Translations under genes and position numbers: made by a program | Source: Treponema sp. | GTDB taxonomy: Bacteria; Spirochaetota; Spirochaetia; Treponematales; Treponemataceae | Length of the DNA stretch: 64,000 bases | Assembly (NCBI GenBank): GCA_017551545.1 | Contig: JAFZLJ010000073.1 | Coordinates: 26,584 to 90,583, forward strand | Direction: 5' to 3' | Notes under the pieces: model-generated | What the model saw: the letters and a program-made list of their open reading frames with translations, nothing else | What the model was told of the DNA's origin: nothing | Database searches by the model: none | Shown: in pieces, positions 57,793-64,000 of the stretch | Layout of the letters: every line of letters begins with the position of its first letter | Position numbering within the stretch: position 1 is the stretch's first letter

Positions 57793-58719
57793 ATGGCAAT
57801 GAGACTTGTTACCCGTTCTGATTTTGACGGCTTGGTATGTGGCGCACTTTTGCTTGAAGCTGGTGTAATCGATACCTGGAAATTTGCACATCCAAAAGAC
57901 CTTCAGGATGGACTTGTAGAAATAAATGAAAATGACTGTCTGGCAAACGTTCCTTTTGTACCAGGTTGCGGTCTTTGGTTTGACCATCACTCTTCGGAGT
58001 TTGAACGTCAGGAGCTCGAAGGAAAGTACAAGGGCGAAAGCCGCATTACTCCTTCTTGTGCCCGCATTATTTATGAATACTATGGCGGAAAAGAAAAGTT
58101 CCCTAACTTTGATGATATTATGGAAGCTGTAGATAAGGTAGACTCTGGTAACCTTACAATTGATGAAATCCAGAATCCACAGGGCTGGATTCTCGTAGGA
58201 TTCCTTATGGACCCACGAACCGGTCTTGGCCGCTGGCGAGAATTTACAGTTCCAAACTATGCCCTTATGGAAAAACTCATGGTTGCATGCCGTGATAAAT
58301 CAACTGCCGAAATCCTTGCAATGCCTGATGTTCAGGAACGAATTGCCGTTTACAATGAGCAGACAGAAAAGTTCAAGGAAATGGTTAAGGCCCACACCCG
58401 CACAGAAGGAAACCTTATTATTTCAGACCTTCGCGGAGTAGACCCAATCTATACCGGTAACCGTTTTATGATTTACAGCATGTACCCAGAACAGAATATT
58501 TCTGCATGGATCGTTAGTGGTCGTGGCGGACAGGGTTGTTCTGCAGCCTGCGGTTACAGCATCCTTAATAGAACAAGCAAGGTGAATGTAGGAAGCCTTA
58601 TGCTTAAGTATGGTGGCGGTGGTCATGAAAAGGTAGGTACCTGTCAGTTCACAAACGAGAACATGGATACCGATCTTCCAAAAATGCTTAAGGAGCTCTC
58701 TGAACTCGCTAATGCGTAA
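57793..58719 (+). CDS. DHH-family phosphoesterase (exopolyphosphatase/nanoRNase-like)
   Basis: 308 residues from ATG 57793 (AGGAG at 57782). Motifs: TRSDFDGLVCGALL (motif I), CGLWFDHHSSEF (DHH motif), MEAVDKVDSG and the C-terminal DHHA1 signature GGGGHEKVGTCQF. Members cleave short RNAs, cyclic dinucleotide-derived pApA/pGpG or polyphosphate. The frame upstream to 57697 is the structured leader, not protein. The next gene overlaps by 8 bases, and encodes a diguanylate cyclase, which would fit a c-di-GMP link. Confidence 0.88.
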   Translation: MAMRLVTRSDFDGLVCGALLLEAGVIDTWKFAHPKDLQDGLVEINENDCLANVPFVPGCGLWFDHHSSEFERQELEGKYKGESRITPSCARIIYEYYGGKEKFPNFDDIMEAVDKVDSGNLTIDEIQNPQGWILVGFLMDPRTGLGRWREFTVPNYALMEKLMVACRDKSTAEILAMPDVQERIAVYNEQTEKFKEMVKAHTRTEGNLIISDLRGVDPIYTGNRFMIYSMYPEQNISAWIVSGRGGQGCSAACGYSILNRTSKVNVGSLMLKYGGGGHEKVGTCQFTNENMDTDLPKMLKELSELANA

Positions 58720-60655
58720 AAGAATAGGCGTAATCACAGCTTGTCCCGAAAACGATTACCAGCATCGCGTTATGTCTGGTATTCTTGCTCAGGCTAATGT
58801 ATATAATTATGATGTCTTTGTTTTTTCTCCCTTAGCACACGTTACTTCAAATTCAAAAGATCACGTGCAGGGTGAACTCAATATTTTCAATCTTATAAAT
58901 TTTGATCTTCTCGATGCCATCATAATTATGCCTATTGCTCTTACAGAAAATAATGACACAACAATTGTCGAAGCCCTGCTCAAACAGTTTGAAGAAAAAT
59001 GCAGGATTCCTGTTGTATCAATAGACATCCCTTTTGGCGATTATCCGGTTATCCGCACAGATGAAAAAACTCCGTTTAAACAGATTACCGATCACCTGAT
59101 TGATGTTCACGGCTGTAAAAATATTTCTGTCTTGAATGGTCCTACCGGCTATGACGGTTCAAGCATCCGTTTGTCTGGTGTTGAAGAATCAATGCAGAAT
59201 CACGGATTAAACCTTAATAAAAACCAGGTGTACGACGGAGACTTCTGGTACACGAGCGGAGAAACGCTTGGCGAAAAATATGTAAGCAAGAAGCTCCCTT
59301 TGCCGGATGCAGTTATCTGCGCTTCTGATTACATGGCCATTGGTCTTACAGATACACTCATACGAGGCGGAATAAAAGTTCCACAAGATGTAATCATCAC
59401 AGGCTTTGATGCAGTTGCCGAAGCAAGTATGAACAATCCGTCTATTACAACTTACAAACCGTTCCTTGCCGACACAGCCGCAAAAGCAGTGACTTATCTG
59501 CACAAGCTCATCTCTCCAAAAGAAAAAGAAAAATCTGTAGAGTTTTCTTCAAAGGCATATTTGTGTGTAGGTGGAACCTGCGGCTGTCCTGAAGATGAAG
59601 AATACACTCACGCAAGAATCCAGCAGAATCAATATATGCTGCAGCAGAATTTTAATGATAAAAAATTCTGGGACGGAATAAGCATAGGCACTCTTTACGA
59701 AAGCTACACTAACGAAATTCTTACAGGCACTTCTTCGACAATAGATTGTCTTTATAAAATCTATGAATCAAAATATCTGATACAGCCTTATGAATATCTT
59801 TATCTTTGTTTGAACCAGCACTGGGCCGATTCCGATTGCGATTTTAAATTCGGTTATTCGGAAAAAATGAACATGTGTATTTATGCCGACAAACAGAAAA
59901 AACTTGAAGGCGCCGAAAAGCATGTTTTTTATGGCCGCGATAACGAAAAACTTTTCCCTGTAAGTCAGCTGCTTCCAGATTACGCCTTAAAGGAAAATCC
60001 ATCTGTTCCGCAGGTTTATTATTTCTTCCCTGTTCATTTTGGAACAATAAGTCTTGGCTATATGATTGTCCAGAATAATCTTACAGAAGAATACATGCCT
60101 GGCCTTGTACTTAGAAATTATGTGCGAATGATAAACAATGCCCTTGAAATGTCGCGCACAAGAAATAAAATTATTTCGCTTTCTGAACACGACATGATGA
60201 CAAATCTTTATAACCGCCGCGGACTTGATCACGCAGTACATGTAATGAATTCGCGCGCAAAGAAAGGGGACAAGTGGCTTGCAATAGTTGCCGACATGGA
60301 TGGACTTAAATTCCTTAATGATAACTTTGGTCACGCCAAGGGTGATGAAGGCTTGAACTTTATTGCAGATACAATGCGTAAGATTTCTGCCAGTGACGAA
60401 GCCTGTGTCCGTAACGGTGGTGATGAATTTGCAATTGTAGGCCTTGGCCGCTATTCCGACAAACAAATAAAAGAAAGAATCCGCCGCTTCAACGACCTTA
60501 TAAACGAATACAACAAAAACAGCCCGGTCCCTTTCAATGCCAGCATAGGCTACTGCATAAAACCATGGGGCACTCCAACCGCCTTCGAAAAAGCCCTCGA
60601 ACAAGCCGATGTCAACATGTACCTGGACAAGCGCCAAAAGAAAAACCGCCGTTAA
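58712..60655 (+). CDS. Periplasmic-binding-like (LacI ligand domain) protein fused to GGDEF
   Basis: 647 residues. Residues 1-300 match the LacI/RbsB-type sugar-binding domain (KRIGVITACPENDYQHRVMSGIL, VVSIDIPFGDYPVIRTDE, ADAVICASDYMAIGL-type hinge, VIITGFDAVAEASMNNPSITTY) but without a DNA-binding helix-turn-helix, signal peptide or membrane helix. A middle segment (320-480) is GAF-like by position. The GGDEF domain (about 490-645) has intact NGGDEF near 567. It is probably a cytoplasmic diguanylate cyclase controlled by a small ligand. An inhibitory RxxD site is not obvious. Confidence 0.85.
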   Translation: MRKRIGVITACPENDYQHRVMSGILAQANVYNYDVFVFSPLAHVTSNSKDHVQGELNIFNLINFDLLDAIIIMPIALTENNDTTIVEALLKQFEEKCRIPVVSIDIPFGDYPVIRTDEKTPFKQITDHLIDVHGCKNISVLNGPTGYDGSSIRLSGVEESMQNHGLNLNKNQVYDGDFWYTSGETLGEKYVSKKLPLPDAVICASDYMAIGLTDTLIRGGIKVPQDVIITGFDAVAEASMNNPSITTYKPFLADTAAKAVTYLHKLISPKEKEKSVEFSSKAYLCVGGTCGCPEDEEYTHARIQQNQYMLQQNFNDKKFWDGISIGTLYESYTNEILTGTSSTIDCLYKIYESKYLIQPYEYLYLCLNQHWADSDCDFKFGYSEKMNMCIYADKQKKLEGAEKHVFYGRDNEKLFPVSQLLPDYALKENPSVPQVYYFFPVHFGTISLGYMIVQNNLTEEYMPGLVLRNYVRMINNALEMSRTRNKIISLSEHDMMTNLYNRRGLDHAVHVMNSRAKKGDKWLAIVADMDGLKFLNDNFGHAKGDEGLNFIADTMRKISASDEACVRNGGDEFAIVGLGRYSDKQIKERIRRFNDLINEYNKNSPVPFNASIGYCIKPWGTPTAFEKALEQADVNMYLDKRQKKNRR

Positions 60656-60685
60656 CGTCATTGCGAGCGTAGCGTGGCAATCCAG
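60656..60685. repeat. Half of a CGTCATTGCGAG element
   Basis: cgtcattgcgagcgtagcgtggcaatccag starts on the base after the GGDEF stop; only one arm is present. Confidence 0.8.
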
Positions 60686-60761
60686 ATTTTTACCTACAAG
60701 TATTGTAGGAAATATCAATTTATGCTACTATCACTCTCAATATATATAAAGAGGTGATTTT

Positions 60762-61619
60762 ATGAAACGCATTATTACAGTACAAGATATTTCATGTGTA
60801 GGCAAATGTTCCCTCACCGTTGCACTCCCAATTATTTCTGCTATGGGCGTAGAAGCTTGTGTTCTTCCAACTGCAGTTCTTTCGACACATACAGCATTCA
60901 AAGGTTTTACATTCCGCGACCTTACAGCAGACATCCAGCCAATCTTTGACCACTGGAAAAACGAAAAAATCCATTTTGACGCAATTTATACAGGCTACCT
61001 TGGTTCTTTTGAACAGCTTGATCTTATGCACAAGCTCATTGCAGACTTTGGCGGCAAAGATACACTTGCAATTGTAGACCCATGTATGGCCGATAACGGA
61101 AAACTCTATCCGGGCTTTACACAGGAATTTGCTTTTGCTATGGCTAAGCTCTGCGGCAAGGCAGATGTAATTGTTCCAAACCTTACAGAAGCAAGCTACA
61201 TGCTCGGCATTCCTTATAAAGAGTCTGGCTATGATGTTGCTTATGTAAAAGATATTCTTAAACAGCTTGCTGCCCTTGGTGCAAAAAAAGTTGTACTCAA
61301 AGGAATCGAATTTGCAAACGATCAGCCAGACCTTACTGGTGTTGCAGGCAAAATCGGTATTGCTTCTTATGATTCAGAAACAGACACTTTTGAATGGTAC
61401 TTCCACAAAAAGATGCCTCAGAGCTTCCACGGAACAGGTGATATTTTTGCAAGCGTATTGACCGGTGCTCTTATGCGCGGTCTTTCTTTGCAGAAGTCAT
61501 ATTCACTTGCAGGTGATTTTGTAGTAGAATCAATAAAGGAAACTTTAAGCCACGAAGATTACAACTGGTACGGCGTAGACTTCGAAGCTGCGTTTCCATA
61601 TCTGATAAAACGACTGTAG
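60762..61619 (+). CDS. pdxY: Pyridoxal/pyridoxamine kinase
   Basis: 285 residues, ribokinase fold. ITVQDISCVGKCSLTVALPII (substrate site), ALSTHTAFKG-like FSTHTAF segment (PTAVLSTHTAF), VDPCMADNGKLY, VPNLTEASYMLG and GTGDIFASVLTGAL, where the Asp is the catalytic base. Makes pyridoxal phosphate by salvage. Site AAAGAGGTG before ATG 60762. Confidence 0.9.
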   Translation: MKRIITVQDISCVGKCSLTVALPIISAMGVEACVLPTAVLSTHTAFKGFTFRDLTADIQPIFDHWKNEKIHFDAIYTGYLGSFEQLDLMHKLIADFGGKDTLAIVDPCMADNGKLYPGFTQEFAFAMAKLCGKADVIVPNLTEASYMLGIPYKESGYDVAYVKDILKQLAALGAKKVVLKGIEFANDQPDLTGVAGKIGIASYDSETDTFEWYFHKKMPQSFHGTGDIFASVLTGALMRGLSLQKSYSLAGDFVVESIKETLSHEDYNWYGVDFEAAFPYLIKRL

Positions 61620-61626
61620 GACGTCT

Positions 61627-63222
61627 ATGAAAAAAATTACAATTCTTGATTCAACCCTTCGCGATGGTGCGCAGGGAGAGGGCGTAAGCTTTTCGGTAAA
61701 AGACAAAATCCATATCTGCCAGGCTCTTGATGAATTAGGAATTCAGTATATCGAAGCCGGCAATCCCGGAAGCAATCCAAAAGACATGGAGTTCTTCCAG
61801 GAAATAAAAAAGGTTTCTCTTAAAAATGCAAAGGTCTGTGCTTTTGGTGCAACCCGCCGTAAGGATACAACCTGCGCACAGGATTCACAAATCCAGAGCC
61901 TTATAAATGCCGGTACCGATACAGTTGTAATTTTTGGTAAATCCTGGGATTTTCAGGTAAAAGAAATAATCAAAACAACACTAACAGAAAATCTCAACAT
62001 GATAAAAGAAACATGTGCCTACCTCAATAAAAAGGGACGTACAGTTTTCTATGATGCAGAGCACTTTTTTACAGCTTATGCAGAAAATAAAGAATATGCC
62101 ATGAAAACTCTTGAAGCAGCAGTAGAGGGTGGGGCACAGGTAATCTGTCTTTGCGAAACAAAAGGCGGCTTTATGATTGACGAATGCCGTGCCGCTGTAG
62201 CAGAAGTTGTTCAGGCATTCGGAAAAAAAGTTCAGATTGGTATTCATACACATAATGATTGCGGCCTTGCTGTTGCAAATTCACTTGTAGCTGTTTCTGA
62301 AGGTGCAACTCATGTACAGGGAGTTCTCCTTGGTTTTGGCGAAAGAACCGGAAATGCAAATCTTTCTACTATAATACCGGACCTTCAGTTAAAGATGGGC
62401 TACGAATGTATTCCTGCTGCAAATATGAAAAAACTTACCGGCATCTGTAATCAGATTGCAGAAATTACAAATATCAGCATGAACCAGCAGTCTCCTTATG
62501 TAGGAAAATCTGCTTTTGCTCACAAAGCCGGAATGCACATAGATGCAGTTCTCAAGAATCCTTTTGCCTATGAACACATAGAACCAGAAACTGTAGGAAA
62601 CAACCGCGTATTCTTAATGAGCGAAGTTGCAGGTCGTGCTACTATAATAGAAAAAATTAATCGTTTTGCACCACAAATCAAAAAGAACGATAAGATTGTA
62701 GAAAAAATTATTGCCCGCATGAAGGAACTTGAAAAGCAGGGTTACCAGTTCGAAGGTGCCGACGGAAGCTTTGAACTCATGGTCCGCAAAGTAATGGGCC
62801 AGTATCAGCCGTTCTTTAAACTTCATTATTACACAACAAACGGTTCCAACCCGCGTCCCGAAGAAGGCGTATGCTGCTGCTCCCAGACAAAGGTAGAAGT
62901 AGACGGTAAAATAGAAATTACAGCAGGCGAGGGCGACGGTCCAGTAAATGCCCTTGATATTGCACTGCGCAAAGCCCTGGAAAAGTTCTACCCTCTGGTT
63001 TCACAAATCCGCCTTGTAGACTATAAGGTAAGAGTTCTTGACACCAAAGCCGCCACTGCCGCAAAAGTCCGCGTAATTATAGAAAGTACCGACGGCCAGA
63101 TGAACTGGACCACCGTAGGAGTTTCTGCCGACCTTATCGAAGCCTCCTGGATCGCCCTGTCCGATTCTTTCGAATACAAGCTCATCCGCGACATTGAGAA
63201 GCATTATAAGAAAATAATCTAA
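61627..63222 (+). CDS. cimA: (R)-citramalate synthase
   Basis: 531 residues. HMGL/LeuA-type TIM barrel: LDSTLRDGAQGEGVSFSVKDK, IEAGNPGSNPKDMEFF (specific for the citramalate group), IHTHNDCGLAVANSL (metal ligands) and NLSTIIPDL. The C-terminal LeuA regulatory domain (about 390-531) suggests isoleucine feedback. Condenses pyruvate with acetyl-CoA for isoleucine synthesis. It follows pdxY by 7 bases. Confidence 0.92.
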   Translation: MKKITILDSTLRDGAQGEGVSFSVKDKIHICQALDELGIQYIEAGNPGSNPKDMEFFQEIKKVSLKNAKVCAFGATRRKDTTCAQDSQIQSLINAGTDTVVIFGKSWDFQVKEIIKTTLTENLNMIKETCAYLNKKGRTVFYDAEHFFTAYAENKEYAMKTLEAAVEGGAQVICLCETKGGFMIDECRAAVAEVVQAFGKKVQIGIHTHNDCGLAVANSLVAVSEGATHVQGVLLGFGERTGNANLSTIIPDLQLKMGYECIPAANMKKLTGICNQIAEITNISMNQQSPYVGKSAFAHKAGMHIDAVLKNPFAYEHIEPETVGNNRVFLMSEVAGRATIIEKINRFAPQIKKNDKIVEKIIARMKELEKQGYQFEGADGSFELMVRKVMGQYQPFFKLHYYTTNGSNPRPEEGVCCCSQTKVEVDGKIEITAGEGDGPVNALDIALRKALEKFYPLVSQIRLVDYKVRVLDTKAATAAKVRVIIESTDGQMNWTTVGVSADLIEASWIALSDSFEYKLIRDIEKHYKKII

Positions 63223-63227
63223 CCCTT

Positions 63228-63707
63228 TTCAACAACATCGATCCGGCAACTCTGGAACGGATCAAACAATTAAGGCTCATTGATGATGAGCTTATGACGG
63301 TGGTAAATGATGAAGAGGGAAATCCTTTGCTTTTTAATGATGGTTGTAATATAATGTACGTCAACGGTCAATACAAGGGTGAAGATGCACTTGGAAAACT
63401 GATGCACGACTTTTCCACCCCAAATGCCGACGAAATGTATTACACAGAACTTGCCGAAAAGGTAAGGTTTTATAAACAGGATGAAACGGGGGTACAAATG
63501 GCAAGTAAAATTGTTGAAGAATACGGCGATGAACGTGCCGCCCAGGCATTAAAACAAGGCATACAACAAGGCATACAACAAGGAGCTCGACAAAAGGCCG
63601 AAGAAACAGCCATAAATATGCTAAAAAATGAGTACCCTGTCGTAGATATAGCAGAACTTACCGGTCTTCCCCTAGAGGAAGTACAAAAACTAGCCGATAA
63701 TCTATAA
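63228..63707 (+). pseudogene. PD-(D/E)XK nuclease-family transposase, internally deleted
   Basis: The open frame runs FNNIDPATLERIKQLRLIDDELMTVV (the family N-terminus) straight into YVNGQYKGEDALGKLMHDF and MYYTELAEKVRFYK (the family C-terminal part), followed by a QGIQQG repeat and a helix-turn-helix-like end. The catalytic middle of about 200 residues is gone. It has no good start at 63228; an ATG exists at 63294. The remnant begins 6 bases after the cimA stop. Confidence 0.7.
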
Positions 63708-63764
63708 ATACACAGAATTATTGAAAAAAGTTAATGACAAAAAATAATTATTTGTTTTTTTTAG

Positions 63765-63793
63765 TTGACTTCTGAATAATTGCGTGTTAAGAT
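63765..63793 (+). promoter_or_regulatory. Promoter of the last gene
   Basis: TTGACT (63765-63770), 17 bases, TAAGAT (63788-63793). Confidence 0.6.
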
Positions 63794-63800
63794 TATAAAA

Positions 63801-63843
63801 AAGGGTTTATACGTCAAAGGTCGTTGGCCTGTATAAACTTTTT
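63801..63843 (+). promoter_or_regulatory. 5' leader hairpin
   Basis: gtttatac (63805-63812) pairs with gtataaac (63831-63838), extended by G-U and A-T pairs to 63801/63842, with an inner agg/cct stem. It starts a few bases after the expected transcription start and ends before AAGGAGG (63851-63857). It probably stabilises the mRNA or attenuates it. Confidence 0.55.
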
Positions 63844-63867
63844 AAAAAAAAAGGAGGATTTTTTTAA

Positions 63868-64000
63868 ATGAAAAAAATCGTAGGAATTATAGCAGCTCTT
63901 GCTTTGGCAGGATCTGTATTTGCTGGCGAACCTAGCGTAAGTCCAGTTATTGCAGAATTCACTGGAGACGCTTCACTTGAATGGATTGCAAACCTTGATA
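63868..64000 (+). CDS. Exported protein, 3' end outside window
   Basis: The first 44 codons only. Signal peptide KKIVGIIAALALAGSVFAG, then EPSVSPVIAEFTGDASLEW. This start is typical of abundant Treponema outer-membrane barrel proteins; the strong promoter, leader hairpin and AAGGAGG fit high expression. Family cannot be fixed from this fragment. Confidence 0.65.
   Translation, partial: MKKIVGIIAALALAGSVFAGEPSVSPVIAEFTGDASLEWIANLD

Overview
The window looks like the chromosome of a host-associated Treponema (gut, rumen or oral type). The evidence is the Cys-lipobox lipoproteins of spirochaetal type, a CHASE2-class cyclase tail, conserved proteins known to me mainly from spirochaetes, HflK/HflC, a low-to-middling GC content and many short palindromic repeats. 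There is no rRNA, CRISPR array, prophage or complete insertion sequence. Two tRNA genes (Gln-CTG, Glu-CTC) are present.

Layout. 1-4 kb: a probable cyclic-nucleotide module made of a class III cyclase (cut by the window edge), a two-helix RCK channel with a non-canonical filter, a stand-alone cyclic-nucleotide-binding protein and an ArsB/P-type antiporter. 4-9.3 kb: rsgA, a LuxR-type regulator, a promoter-terminator pair that may encode a small RNA, and mutS2. 9.3-18.7 kb: an AT-rich island with two divergent operons. The left operon is an export machine (C39-peptidase ABC transporter, HlyD adaptor, TolC-like channel, lipoprotein). The right operon encodes a double-glycine-leader protein that itself resembles a cysteine peptidase, a secreted protein, a methyltransferase and a radical SAM/SPASM maturase. 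18.8-33 kb: a CBM48 protein with a histone-like tail, the tRNAs, spirochaetal conserved genes, a probable pseudokinase, hflKC and a giant acidic TPR protein. 33-48 kb: lipoproteins, an RlhA/TrhP-like U32 protein, ssb, hisC, a phosphoesterase, corA with a possible leader peptide, and a Fur-ZnuA fusion preceded by two near-perfect Fur-type operators. 49-56.3 kb: a compact type II secretion / competence-pseudopilus-like operon. 56.2-64 kb: a COG0523 metal chaperone, a DHH phosphoesterase, a periplasmic-binding-like GGDEF protein, pdxY, cimA, a gutted PD-(D/E)XK transposase and the start of an exported protein.

Three signals go beyond ordinary annotation. (1) The 9-18.7 kb island looks like an undescribed modified-protein export system, with a 16-A tract inside a promoter spacer that could make it phase variable. 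(2) Three structured elements (57673-57750 on +, 27601-27663 on -, 27809-27976 on +) share the same two-stem architecture and the same asymmetric internal loop, GGA opposite GGGA. Each lies in the 5' leader of the gene it points at, so this is a candidate new cis-regulatory RNA class. (3) A nearly identical promoter of about 35 bp lies before ssb, the secretin operon and a lamin-tail-domain lipoprotein. Together these could form a DNA-uptake regulon. In addition, five or more genes have a -10 box exactly 6-7 bases before the ATG, which points to frequent leaderless transcription.
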